NCBI GenBank assembly: GCA_031274715.1
Contig: JAISPT010000002.1
Span: forward strand, 1 to 26,277
From: Azonexus sp.
GTDB taxonomy: Bacteria; Pseudomonadota; Gammaproteobacteria; Burkholderiales; Rhodocyclaceae
Direction: 5' to 3'
Length of the DNA stretch: 26,277 nt
A program made the position numbers and the translations under genes. This document shows positions 13,529 through 22,702 of this stretch, in pieces (position 1 is the stretch's first letter; each line of letters begins with the position of its first letter). The notes below the pieces were generated by a model that saw only the letters and a program-made list of their open reading frames with translations, searched no databases and was not told where the DNA came from.

Positions 13529-15172
13529 ATGGAACGCGAAGCCATGGAGTTTGACGTCGTCATTGTTGGCGGCGGTCCGGCCGGATTGGCATCGGCTATC
13601 AGGCTCAAGCAACTGGCAGCGGAAAAAGGTGGCGAAATCGCGGTTTGCCTGATCGAAAAAGGCGCCGAGATCGGCGCCCATATTCTTTCCGGGGCCGTCA
13701 TGGACCCACGTGCCCTGAGCGAATTGCTGCCCAACTGGAAAGAAGATGGCGCGCCTCTCAATGCTCCGGTGAGTGAAGACCGCTTTTACATTTTTTCCGA
13801 AACCGGTGCCACGCGTGTTCCCAACTCTCTGTTGCCGCGGTGCTTCCATAATGAGGGCAACTACGTCATCTCCCTTGGCAACGTTTGCCGCTGGCTGGGC
13901 GGGCAGGCCGAGGCCCTCGGTGTTGAAATCTACCCCGGCTTTGCCGGCGCCGAAGTGCTGTACGACGACAATGGCGCGGTAAAAGGTGTTGCCACTGGCG
14001 ACATGGGCCGGCTGCACGACGGTTCCGAAGGTCCGAACTTCCAGCGGGGCATGGAACTGCTGGGCAAATATACCTTCTTCGCCGAAGGCTGCCACGGCCA
14101 CCTCGGCAAGCAGTTGATCGGCAAATTCAAGCTCGACGGCGATGCTGATCCGCAGACTTACGGTATCGGCCTAAAAGAACTGTGGGAAATCCAGCCGGAC
14201 AAGCACCAGGCCGGCTTGGTCGTGCACAGCGGCGGCTGGCCGATGGACGCGGCGACTTACGGCGGCGGCTTCCTCTACCACCTGGAGAACAACCAGGTCG
14301 CCATCGGCTTCGTCGTCGGCCTCAGCTATGAAAATCCGTACCTGTCGCCCTATGAGGAATTCCAGCGCTTCAAGACCCATCCGGAAATCCGCAAGTTCCT
14401 CGAAGGCGGCAAGCGTATCGCCTATGGTGCCCGCGCACTGACTGCCGGCGGCCTGCAGTCGCTGCCCAAGGTTGTGTTCCCCGGCGGCGCGCTGGTCGGC
14501 GACGACGCCGGCTTCCTCAATGCCGCTCGCATCAAGGGCTCACACTGCGCCATCAAGACCGGCGCTCTGGCCGCTGAGGCTTGCTTCGCTGCCTTGCAGG
14601 CCGGCCGCAGCCAGGACGTGCTGACTGCCTATCCGGAGGCCTTCCGCAACAGTTGGCTGTACGCCGAATTGCACGCGGCACGCAACTTCAAGCCGTGGAT
14701 GGCCAAGGGCCTGAAGCTCGGCTCGCTGATGTTTGGTATCGACCAGTTGGTATTCCGCGGCAAGGCACCGTGGACGCTGCATCACACCACACCAGACTAC
14801 GCCAAGCTGAAGCCGGCCGCCGAGTGCCCGAAGATCGACTACCCGAAGCCGGATGGCGTGCTGACCTTCGATCGTCTGTCTTCCGTTTTCCTGTCGTCGA
14901 CCAACCACGAGGAAGACCAGCCCTGCCACTTGCAGTTGAAGGACGCGGCCGTGCCGATCACGGTCAATCTGGCCAAGTACGATGCACCGGAGCAGCGCTA
15001 TTGTCCCGCCGGCGTCTACGAGATTTTGCGCGACGAAGCCGGCACCCCGCGCCTGCAAATCAACGCTCAGAACTGCTTGCACTGCAAGACCTGCGATATC
15101 AAGGACCCGACGCAAAATATCAATTGGGTCGTGCCCCAGGGCGGCGAAGGTCCGACCTATCCGAACATGTGA
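13529..15172 (+). CDS. Electron transfer flavoprotein-ubiquinone oxidoreductase
   Basis: ETF-QO passes electrons from acyl-CoA dehydrogenases, via ETF, to ubiquinone at the inner membrane. The 547-residue length is normal. The N-terminal FAD-binding motif is VVIVGGGPAGL (residues 10-20). GDDAGFLNAARIKGSHCAIKTG is the second conserved FAD/quinone-region block. The C-terminal 4Fe-4S domain has CPAGVYEI and CLHCKTCDIKDP cysteines and ends GGEGPTYPNM. A GGGAGAGG ribosome binding site precedes ATG 13529. A second in-frame ATG at 13544 is less likely. It is followed at once by the fabI promoter region. Confidence 0.97.
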   Translation: MEREAMEFDVVIVGGGPAGLASAIRLKQLAAEKGGEIAVCLIEKGAEIGAHILSGAVMDPRALSELLPNWKEDGAPLNAPVSEDRFYIFSETGATRVPNSLLPRCFHNEGNYVISLGNVCRWLGGQAEALGVEIYPGFAGAEVLYDDNGAVKGVATGDMGRLHDGSEGPNFQRGMELLGKYTFFAEGCHGHLGKQLIGKFKLDGDADPQTYGIGLKELWEIQPDKHQAGLVVHSGGWPMDAATYGGGFLYHLENNQVAIGFVVGLSYENPYLSPYEEFQRFKTHPEIRKFLEGGKRIAYGARALTAGGLQSLPKVVFPGGALVGDDAGFLNAARIKGSHCAIKTGALAAEACFAALQAGRSQDVLTAYPEAFRNSWLYAELHAARNFKPWMAKGLKLGSLMFGIDQLVFRGKAPWTLHHTTPDYAKLKPAAECPKIDYPKPDGVLTFDRLSSVFLSSTNHEEDQPCHLQLKDAAVPITVNLAKYDAPEQRYCPAGVYEILRDEAGTPRLQINAQNCLHCKTCDIKDPTQNINWVVPQGGEGPTYPNM

Positions 15173-15177
15173 TGCTT

Positions 15178-15183
15178 TATAAT
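15178..15183 (+). promoter_or_regulatory. -10 box upstream of fabI
   Basis: A perfect TATAAT lies just after the ETF-QO stop and 33 bases before the fabI ATG. The -35 region is poor, so this is a moderate call for a separate fabI promoter. Confidence 0.45.
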
Positions 15184-15216
15184 TCGTCGGCTAAAACCCC
15201 TTAGGGAGAACAATAG

Positions 15217-16014
15217 ATGGGCTTTCTTGCCGACAAGAAGATTCTGATCACCGGGCTGCTTTCGAAACACTCCATCGCCTATGGCATTGCCAAGGCCTGC
15301 TATCGCGAAGGTGCGCAACTGGCCTTTACCTACCAGAACGAGCGCTTTCTCGACCGCATCACCAAGTTTTCTGCCGAATTCGGCAGCAAGCTCGTGTTTC
15401 CTCTCGATGTCAGCAGCGACGAGCAGATCGCCGCGGTGTTCAGCGAACTCGGCAAACACTGGGATGGCCTCGACGGCTTGGTGCACGCCATCGCCTACGC
15501 ACCAACCGAGGCAATCGAGGGCGATTTCCTTAACGGTATCTCGCGCGAAGCCTTCCGCGTTGCCCATGATATTTCCTCCTTCAGCTTCCCGGCACTGGTC
15601 AAGGCCGCCCGGCCGATGATGCAGGGCCGCAAAAGCTCGGCGCTCGCCCTCTCCTACCTGGGCGCTGAAAAGACGATGCCGAACTACAACACCATGGGCT
15701 TGGCCAAGGCCAGCCTGGAAGCGGCGACGCGCTACTTGGCCTTCTGTCTCGGCCCCGAAGGCATCCGCGCCAATGCCGTTTCCGCCGGTCCGATCAAAAC
15801 CCTGGCGGCCTCCGGTATCGGCAATTTCGGCAAGCTACTGGCCTACAACGCGCACCATGCGCCGCTACGCCGCAACGTGTCCATTGAGGAAGTCGGCAAT
15901 GCCGCCGCCTTCCTGCTGTCCGACCTGGCCAGCGGCATCACCGGCGAGATTCTCTACGTCGATGGCGGCATGAACACCACCGCGCTGGGCAACGCCGAGC
16001 CGCTACCGGCCTGA
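15217..16014 (+). CDS. fabI: Enoyl-[acyl-carrier-protein] reductase (NADH)
   Basis: FabI reduces enoyl-ACP in the last step of each fatty-acid elongation cycle and is the triclosan target. The 265-residue short-chain dehydrogenase has the FabI-type nucleotide site (ITGLLSKHSIAYGIA), LDVSSDEQI, and the catalytic Tyr147, Tyr157 and Lys164 in the LSYLGAEKTMPNYNTMGLAKASLE region. These match E. coli Tyr146, Tyr156 and Lys163. ATG 15217 has a GGGAGA ribosome binding site. A strong bidirectional terminator separates it from convergent ppiD. Confidence 0.97.
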   Translation: MGFLADKKILITGLLSKHSIAYGIAKACYREGAQLAFTYQNERFLDRITKFSAEFGSKLVFPLDVSSDEQIAAVFSELGKHWDGLDGLVHAIAYAPTEAIEGDFLNGISREAFRVAHDISSFSFPALVKAARPMMQGRKSSALALSYLGAEKTMPNYNTMGLAKASLEAATRYLAFCLGPEGIRANAVSAGPIKTLAASGIGNFGKLLAYNAHHAPLRRNVSIEEVGNAAAFLLSDLASGITGEILYVDGGMNTTALGNAEPLPA

Positions 16015-16045
16015 GGCAACGGCGGCACCAGCCGCCCAGAAAACA

Positions 16046-16085
16046 AAAACGCCGAATGGTTTGCACCGTTCGGCGTTTTCTTTTG
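16046..16085. terminator. Bidirectional terminator between fabI and ppiD
   Basis: AAAACGCCGAA (16046-16056) and TTCGGCGTTTT (16069-16079) form an 11-bp perfect stem with T-rich sequence on the plus-strand side (TTTTCTTTT). The A-rich left side gives a T-rich tail on the minus strand, so it can serve both convergent genes. Confidence 0.85.
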
Positions 16086-16170
16086 TGCCAAGCATTTTCC
16101 GTTTACCGCTGAAAATCTCGCGGCAACCCGACGGTGGCCGGGGCGGTTAATCTCCGGCTGGATGGCTGTC

Positions 16171-17907
16171 TTACTTGCTTTCCAGCGCCCCCAGGTTGAC
16201 CTGCACCTTGTAACGCTCACGCAGGGCTGCCAGATACAGGCGGATTTCCTCCTGGGCGGCCAGATTGGCCAGTTGCCCCTGGGCTGCCTTGCGGCTATCG
16301 GCGTCGACCGTCGCGCCGGCTTCGACGCGGTTGAGGCGGTACAGCGCGTAGCCGGCTCCGGGCAGCTCGACACCGGCATAAGCCGGCAGCTTCTCGGCAT
16401 TCATGCGGAAGATCACCGGCACTGCCACCGGCGGAATCTGGCGCGTGTCCATGCGTGACACCACCTTGCTGGCACTCCAGGACAACGTGTCCTCACCCTT
16501 CTGCAGTGCTTCGAGGCGGGCTTCGCCATCTTTGACCGCCAGCGCCTGGGCCTCCTGGCGGCGCAGCAGAGTCTCAATGCTGGCCTGCAGGCCTTCGAAG
16601 GGTTGCAAGGTCGCTGGTTTGTAATCGACCAGGCGGGCGGCGACCAGGGTGTTCGGCGCAATCTCCACGGCTTCGGTGTTGCGCCGGTTCTTGATTGAAT
16701 CCTCGCTGAACAGCGCGGCCAGCAGCTTTTCGTTGCCGAGTGGCCCGCTGGCCGGATCGGCCTGGCGACCCAGCCAGCCGGAACGGGCGACCTTGAGATT
16801 GAACATCTCGGCCACCGGAGCCAGGCTATCGGCCTGCTCGTAGACAGTGTTGCTGAAGGTCTCGGCGGCTTCGGCAAAATTGCGCCCGGCATGGATGCCG
16901 GTCAGCTTGATGATGTGAAAGCCGAAATCGGACTGGACGACGCCGGAAATCTCACCTTCACCCAGGGAGAAGGTGGCATCCTCGAATGGCTTGACCATCA
17001 TGCCACGGCCGAAGAAGCCGAGGTCGCCGCCCTTACCGGCGGAGCCCGGATCGTCGGAATATTTGCGGGCTAGTTCGGCGAAACTGCCCGGGTTCTTGCG
17101 CACTTCGGCCAGCACTTCCTCGGCCTTGGTCCGTGCCTTGTCGATGCCGAGCTTTTCCGAGGCGATCAGGATGTGGCTGGCGCGGCGTTCCTCGGGCTGC
17201 ACGGACAGCACCACGTATTCGGCCATCGCCTGCTCGGGCAGTCGGAACTGCTCGCCATTCTCTTCGTAGTATTTCTTTGCCGCGCCGTCGGCCAGCTTGA
17301 CCTTGCCCAGGTAGTCTTCGAGGGCCAAGCGCACTTCCGAAACGTCGCGCTTCTCGGTCTGTAGCGCCAGGACGCGGTCGAGCACGGTATTGGCGGTGAT
17401 GCTCGAACGGGCCACAGCGCCAACCAGTTGTTGCAGCATCAGATCCTGGCGCAGTTGCGCCTCGAAACCAGCTGGCGTCATGCCCTGGCCGCGCAGCGCC
17501 GCTTCGTAGCGTTCCTTGGAGAACTGGCCATCGACCTGGAAAGCCTCGATACCGAGAATAGTGTGGCGGATTGCATCGTCGTTCACGAACAGGCGGCGCT
17601 TGTTCGCTTCCAGCATCAGCAGGCGCTGGTTGATCAGATCGTCGAGAATCGCCTTGCGTGCCTCCGGCGTATCGAACAGCTTGGCGTCGAATTGCCCCCC
17701 AAGCTGGGTGCGCAGCCGTTCCTGCTGCTCGCGCAAGGCCTGCTGGAACTGCTGCTGGTCGATCTTCACATCGCCAATCCTGGCCACGTAGTCAGCCGAG
17801 CCCGAATTGCGGACATACGACTCGAGACCGAAGAATGCGAAGGTGATGGCGATCAGGCCGAGGATCGCCTGGGTGATCATTCTGTTGTTGCGGACTGCGT
17901 CGAACAT
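16171..17907 (-). CDS. ppiD: PpiD/SurA-type periplasmic peptidyl-prolyl isomerase-like chaperone
   Basis: PpiD is an inner-membrane-anchored periplasmic chaperone near the Sec translocon. The 578-residue protein starts with the signature FDAVRNN and a membrane helix (about residues 12-30). A SurA-like N-terminal chaperone region follows (about 40-200), then a parvulin domain from about 241 (ASHILIASEKLG, ARKYSDDPGSAGKGGDLGFFGRGMMVKPFEDA). A long C-terminal domain completes it. The length is slightly below the E. coli protein. Elsewhere ppiD often follows tig-clpP-clpX-lon-hupB; here it is in the same window but about 14 kb from clpX and next to fabI. Confidence 0.95.
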   Translation of the reverse strand: MFDAVRNNRMITQAILGLIAITFAFFGLESYVRNSGSADYVARIGDVKIDQQQFQQALREQQERLRTQLGGQFDAKLFDTPEARKAILDDLINQRLLMLEANKRRLFVNDDAIRHTILGIEAFQVDGQFSKERYEAALRGQGMTPAGFEAQLRQDLMLQQLVGAVARSSITANTVLDRVLALQTEKRDVSEVRLALEDYLGKVKLADGAAKKYYEENGEQFRLPEQAMAEYVVLSVQPEERRASHILIASEKLGIDKARTKAEEVLAEVRKNPGSFAELARKYSDDPGSAGKGGDLGFFGRGMMVKPFEDATFSLGEGEISGVVQSDFGFHIIKLTGIHAGRNFAEAAETFSNTVYEQADSLAPVAEMFNLKVARSGWLGRQADPASGPLGNEKLLAALFSEDSIKNRRNTEAVEIAPNTLVAARLVDYKPATLQPFEGLQASIETLLRRQEAQALAVKDGEARLEALQKGEDTLSWSASKVVSRMDTRQIPPVAVPVIFRMNAEKLPAYAGVELPGAGYALYRLNRVEAGATVDADSRKAAQGQLANLAAQEEIRLYLAALRERYKVQVNLGALESK

Positions 17908-18182
17908 GACGGGAAAATCCTTCGAAGTCGTTCAGGACGGCCGATAGCGGCCTGCCAAAAGTCGCCAATGATACCGTAGTTTGCTGTCCCCTCGCCGCTT
18001 CCGGCAGCGCCAACGACATGTTCCGGCCTCCTCGATTTCTGGTGTGTGCGGGTTGCCACATCAGGCACGGGTGTTGCGGTGTGTGCCGCTGACCGAAAAC
18101 CGTACTCTGCGGCATAATCCGGTTTTACGCGGGCGGCGGCCTCTTGCAGCCCTCGCCTACCATCCACCGGAGAATTTTACCC

Positions 18183-18530
18183 ATGACGTGCATCGACATC
18201 GACGCCGCCATCCGTCTGCACAACCACTGGCGACGCCAGTTCATCAACGCCTTCGCCGGCGGTGCCTACGCCGACATGCCGCTGTCCGAGCACCGTGGCT
18301 GTACCCTCGCCGCCGCTCTGCGGAACGCCGAGGGCACCGCCGCCGGCTCAGCCGATTTCCGGCATTTGCTCGCCATCGACGACCATTTCCACCGGCTGGC
18401 CAACGAAATCGTCGAACTCAGCAACAACGGCCTCGGCAATTCTGCCGACCTGCTGCTGCCGGAACTCAGCGAAGCCTCGCATCAACTGGTGGTCCAACTC
18501 GACAAGCTGCGCGCCTATCAGGATCGCTAA
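18183..18530 (+). CDS. Small stand-alone CZB-like (chemoreceptor zinc-binding) protein
   Basis: ATG 18183 with GGAGA upstream gives 115 residues. The pattern IRLHNHWRRQFINAF (His13/His15 and Trp16), HRGCTLAAAL (Cys40) and DDHFHRLANEIV (His68, His70) resembles the CZB domain, which binds zinc with three His and one Cys and is usually fused to chemoreceptors or diguanylate cyclases. The first His of the usual HxxxH pair appears as Asp66, so zinc binding may be altered. It is monocistronic between ppiD and a convergent terminator. A role in redox or zinc sensing is inference. Confidence 0.6.
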   Translation: MTCIDIDAAIRLHNHWRRQFINAFAGGAYADMPLSEHRGCTLAAALRNAEGTAAGSADFRHLLAIDDHFHRLANEIVELSNNGLGNSADLLLPELSEASHQLVVQLDKLRAYQDR

Positions 18531-18559
18531 ACACTGGCCGGTTTTACCCGGCCCAACGC

Positions 18560-18587
18560 AAAAGGGGGCGCCGCGGCGCCCCCTTTT
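18560..18587. terminator. Perfect palindromic bidirectional terminator
   Basis: AAAAGGGGGCGCCG is followed directly by its exact reverse complement CGGCGCCCCCTTTT, a 28-bp palindrome. It lies between the convergent CZB-like gene and purL and has T runs in both directions. Confidence 0.85.
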
Positions 18588-18605
18588 CACTGGCTGTGGC
18601 CAAGC

Positions 18606-21600
18606 CTAGCCAACCCAGCGGCGGGCATTGCGGAACATACGCATCCACGGCGAATCCTCGCCCCAATTCTCCGGGTGCCAGGACATCTGCACGCTACGGA
18701 AGACGCGCTCCGGGTGCGGCATCATGATCGTGAAACGGCCGTCGGCCGTGGTCACGGCGGTCAGGCCGCCCGGCGAGCCGTTCGGGTTGTAGGGATAGAC
18801 CTCGGTCGGCTCGCCCTTGTTGTCGACGTAGCGGGCGGCTGTCAGGCATTTCGCCGGGTCGCCGGCATGGTCGAACACTGCCCTGCCCTCGCCGTGCGAG
18901 ACGACGATGGGAATCTGTGAGCCGGCCATGCCGGCGAAGAAGATCGATGGTGAATCGAGCACCTCGGTCATCACGAAACGCGCCTCGAACTGCTCGACCG
19001 CGTTGCGGCGGAAGGCCGGCCAATGCTCGGCGCCGGGAATCAGGGATTTGAGCGCGCTCATCATCTGGCAGCCGTTGCAGACGCCCAGCGCGAAAGTGTC
19101 CTGGCGATTGAAGAAGGCAGCGAATTCGTCGCGACAGCCGTCGTGCATCAGGATGGTCTTGGCCCAGCCCTGGCCGGCGCCGAGCACGTCACCGTAGGAG
19201 AAGCCACCGCAGGCGACCAGGCCCTTGAAATCCTTGAGACTGACGCGGCCGGCCAGGATGTCGCTCATATGGACGTCGACAGCGGCGAAGCCGGCGCGGT
19301 CAAAGGCGGCGGCCATTTCGTAATGGCTGTTGACGCCCTGCTCGCGCAGGATGGCGACGCGCGGCCAGCCGCTGATGTCTTTGTAGATTTGGGTGAAATC
19401 GTCCTGCGGATCGAACGTCAGCTTCGGGGTCAGGCCTGGGTCGGTGGTATCGAGGATACGGTCGAATTCCTGCTGGGCACAGGTCGGGTTGTCACGCAGC
19501 GTCTGCATCCGGTAGCTGGTTTCCGACCAGGCGCGTTGCAGGTCGACGCGCTTTTCGCGCAGTAACTTGCGGGCGTTGCGGATGACGCGAATCTCATCCC
19601 ACTCATTCAAGTAGCCGACGAAGTGGTAGGGTACGCGCAGGGCGCGCAGCACCGAAGTCACCTTTTCGCGGTCGGCGCGGCGAATCTGGATCAAGGCGCC
19701 AAGTTCCTCGTTGAACAGCGCCCGCACGCAGTTCTCAAAATCGCGGCCGGCCATCAGGTCGGGACGTTTTTCGGAACCGTCGATGTCGCCAGCCAGCGGG
19801 TCGTAGCACAGACCATCGAGATCGAGCGTGACGCCGCGGCGGCTGGCGAAGGCCATCTCGGCCGCGGCCACGAACAGGCCGCCGTCGGAACGGTCGTGGT
19901 AGGCCAGCAGTAGGCCGTCGCGGTTGAGCTTTTGCACCGCGTCGAACAGGCCTTTCAACCGCGCCGGATCGTCCACATCCGGCACCTCGCTGCCGGTTGC
20001 ATTGTAAACTTGAGCCAGCGCCGAACCGCCGAGGCGGTTCAGGCCGAGGTCGAGCAGCAGAATTTCGCTTTCACCCTGATCGGTCGCCAACAGTGGCGTC
20101 CGCGTCTGGCGCACGTCATCGACGGCGGCGAAGGAGGTGACGATCAGCGATAGCGGCGACACCACCTGTTTCTGCTCGCTGTCTTCCTCCCAGGCGGTGC
20201 GCATTGACAGCGAATCCTTGCCGACCGGAATCGAGACACCAATTTGCTTGCACAGCTCGGAAATACCTTCGACGGTGGCGTACAGACGGGCATCCTCGCC
20301 CGGTACGCCGCACGCCGCCATCCAGTTGGCCGAGAGCTTGACTTTACCGAGATCGCCGACGTCGGTGGCGGCCAGGTTGGTCAGCGCCTCGCCGATGGCC
20401 ATGCGGCCGGAGGCCGGCGCGTCGAGCACGGCGAGCGGCGTACGCTCGCCCATGGCGAAGGCTTCGCCGCGATAACCCTGGTAGCTCATCGTGGTCACGG
20501 CCACGTCGGCCACCGGTACCTGCCACGGGCCGACCATCTGGTCGCGGGCAGTCATGCCGCCGACCGAGCGGTCGCCGATGGAAATCAGGAAGGTCTTGTC
20601 GGCGATGGCCGGTAGGCGCATCAGGCGGTAGGCGGCGTCCTTCAGTTCAACTGATACGGCATCGAAGGGCACGAAGCTGGACGGTCGCGAGGTCACATCG
20701 CGGGTCATGCGTGGCGGCTTGCCGAGCAGTGCCTCCATCTCCATGTCCACCGGATTGACATTGAAATGGCGGTCGGTGACGGTCAGGTGGCCGTCGCCGG
20801 TGGCCTCGCCGACCACCGCGAACGGGCAGCGCTCGCGCTCGCACAGCGCCTGAAACTCGCCGATGCGGCCGGGCGGAAGGGCCAGCACGTAACGTTCCTG
20901 CGCTTCGTTGGACCAGATTTCGGCCGGCGACATGCCCGGCTCGAGGATCGGCACTGCGCGCAACTCGAACCTGGCGCCGACGCCGCCCGAATGGGCCAGT
21001 TCCGGCAGTGCATTGGAGACGCCGCCGGCACCGACGTCGTGGACCGACAGGATCGGGTTGTTGGCCCCCATCTGCCAGCAGCGGTCGATGACTTCCTGGG
21101 CGCGGCGCTGGATTTCCGGATTGCCGCGCTGCACCGAGGCAAAATCGAGATCCTCGGCATTGACGCCGGCCGTCATCGACGAGGCGGCGCCGCCGCCCAG
21201 GCCGATCAGCATGCCGGGACCACCCAGTTGCACGAACAGTGTGCCGACCGGGAAAGTCTCTTCCTTGAACGACTGACCGGCCTGGATGCTGCCCAGGCCG
21301 CCGGCAATCATGATCGGCTTGTGATAGCCGCGCACGGTGCCGTTCACATCCTGTTCGTAGGTGCGGAAATAGCCGGTCAGGTTGGGCCGGCCGAATTCGT
21401 TGTTGAAAGCGGCGGCACCGATCGGGCCTTCGATCATGATGTCGAGCGCTGAGGCGATGCGCGACGGCCGGCCGTAGGTTTTTTCCCACGGCTGCACTGC
21501 ATCGGGGATGTTCAGGTTGGAGACCGAGAAGCCGCATAAGCCAGCCTTGGGCTTGGAGCCCTTGCCGGTGGCGCCCTCGTCGCGGATTTCGCCGCCGCTG

Positions 21601-22538
21601 CCGGTCGCGGCGCCGGGAAAGGGCGAAATTGCCGTCGGGTGGTTGTGCGTCTCGACCTTGGTCAGGATGTGGGTCAATTCCTCTTTGTAGGAGTAGCCCC
21701 GGTCGGTGTCTGGGTAGAAGCGCTGGATCGTCGCCCCCTCAATAATTGAGGCATTATCGGCATAAGCCATCACCGTGCCCTGCGGGTGCGCTTGGTGCGT
21801 CTCGCGGATCATGCCAAACAGCGTCTTGTCCTTCTGCTTGCCGTCGATTACCCACGAGGCATTGAAAATCTTATGCCGACAGTGTTCGGAATTGGCCTGA
21901 GCGAACATCATCAGTTCGACATCGGTCGGGTTGCGGCCGGCCTTGGTGAAGATATCGAGCAAGTAGTCGATCTCGTCCTCGGACAGCGCCAGGCCCAGCG
22001 CGGTATTGGCCTCGACCAGCGTCGCCTTGCCGCCGGCCAGTACGTCGACAGTCGCCAGTGGCTTCGGCGCGAAATGGCGGAACAGTTCGCCGGCCTCGGC
22101 GAAGTCCGCCAGCACCGATTCGGTCATGCGGTCGTGCAACAGGCCGGCAACCGTTTTTTTCTCGGTGGTTGTTAGCACCCGACTGTTCCCGACCACGACA
22201 TGGAAAGCGATGACGCGCTCGATGCGCTCAAGGGCCGGCTCCAGATCGCAGTTGAAGGCAATGTCGGTGGCCTTCGACGACCACGGCGAAATAGTGCCGA
22301 TACGCGGCGCAACCAGGAACAACTCGCCCTGGTCTTCGACCGCCGGCCGCTCCTCCAGCAACTGCGCCAGCTTGGTACGCTCGTCGGCGCTCAGGGCGCG
22401 CTTTGGCGCCACCACGTGCCAGTAATCGGCCGCCACCGATTCGATGTCCGCCACGGCCGCGACCAAACGGGCTTGCAGGCGTTGCAGACGGAAGGCGGAA
22501 AAGGCAGTGTCGCCCTTGAGGCAAAGAATGTCGGCCAT
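18606..22538 (-). CDS. purL: Phosphoribosylformylglycinamidine synthase, large single-chain form
   Basis: PurL makes FGAM from FGAR, glutamine and ATP in purine synthesis. The 1310-residue chain is the proteobacterial single-chain form. The N-terminal domain is followed by GTISPWSSKATDIAFNC, then the two AIRS-like ATP domains (HNHPTAISPFPGAATGSGG; GLGGGAASSM). The C-terminal class I glutaminase has the nucleophile in GVCNGCQ (Cys1154) and the His-Glu pair in PHPERVFR. I chose the start MADILCLKGD at 22538 by family alignment; the frame is open further upstream. No good ribosome binding site is visible there. Confidence 0.97.
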   Translation of the reverse strand: MADILCLKGDTAFSAFRLQRLQARLVAAVADIESVAADYWHVVAPKRALSADERTKLAQLLEERPAVEDQGELFLVAPRIGTISPWSSKATDIAFNCDLEPALERIERVIAFHVVVGNSRVLTTTEKKTVAGLLHDRMTESVLADFAEAGELFRHFAPKPLATVDVLAGGKATLVEANTALGLALSEDEIDYLLDIFTKAGRNPTDVELMMFAQANSEHCRHKIFNASWVIDGKQKDKTLFGMIRETHQAHPQGTVMAYADNASIIEGATIQRFYPDTDRGYSYKEELTHILTKVETHNHPTAISPFPGAATGSGGEIRDEGATGKGSKPKAGLCGFSVSNLNIPDAVQPWEKTYGRPSRIASALDIMIEGPIGAAAFNNEFGRPNLTGYFRTYEQDVNGTVRGYHKPIMIAGGLGSIQAGQSFKEETFPVGTLFVQLGGPGMLIGLGGGAASSMTAGVNAEDLDFASVQRGNPEIQRRAQEVIDRCWQMGANNPILSVHDVGAGGVSNALPELAHSGGVGARFELRAVPILEPGMSPAEIWSNEAQERYVLALPPGRIGEFQALCERERCPFAVVGEATGDGHLTVTDRHFNVNPVDMEMEALLGKPPRMTRDVTSRPSSFVPFDAVSVELKDAAYRLMRLPAIADKTFLISIGDRSVGGMTARDQMVGPWQVPVADVAVTTMSYQGYRGEAFAMGERTPLAVLDAPASGRMAIGEALTNLAATDVGDLGKVKLSANWMAACGVPGEDARLYATVEGISELCKQIGVSIPVGKDSLSMRTAWEEDSEQKQVVSPLSLIVTSFAAVDDVRQTRTPLLATDQGESEILLLDLGLNRLGGSALAQVYNATGSEVPDVDDPARLKGLFDAVQKLNRDGLLLAYHDRSDGGLFVAAAEMAFASRRGVTLDLDGLCYDPLAGDIDGSEKRPDLMAGRDFENCVRALFNEELGALIQIRRADREKVTSVLRALRVPYHFVGYLNEWDEIRVIRNARKLLREKRVDLQRAWSETSYRMQTLRDNPTCAQQEFDRILDTTDPGLTPKLTFDPQDDFTQIYKDISGWPRVAILREQGVNSHYEMAAAFDRAGFAAVDVHMSDILAGRVSLKDFKGLVACGGFSYGDVLGAGQGWAKTILMHDGCRDEFAAFFNRQDTFALGVCNGCQMMSALKSLIPGAEHWPAFRRNAVEQFEARFVMTEVLDSPSIFFAGMAGSQIPIVVSHGEGRAVFDHAGDPAKCLTAARYVDNKGEPTEVYPYNPNGSPGGLTAVTTADGRFTIMMPHPERVFRSVQMSWHPENWGEDSPWMRMFRNARRWVG

Positions 22539-22702
22539 GGAGGAACTCGGATAAGGCGGGAAGGCCGGCATTATACCCGAGCGCTGGGTCGCCCACCGGT
22601 CCCCGCGGCCGCGCACAGCCCCTCTCCGCCCCGCCGCTATCCGCCCTATTTTTCGATGACGTCGCGCGAACAGCCGGTGAAGCAGATCAGGAGATCGTTG
22701 CC

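Noticed and set aside
13438..13761. Upstream extension of the thioesterase frame
   Set aside because: It is antisense to the start of the ETF-QO gene; a good ribosome binding site and the family start are at 13437.
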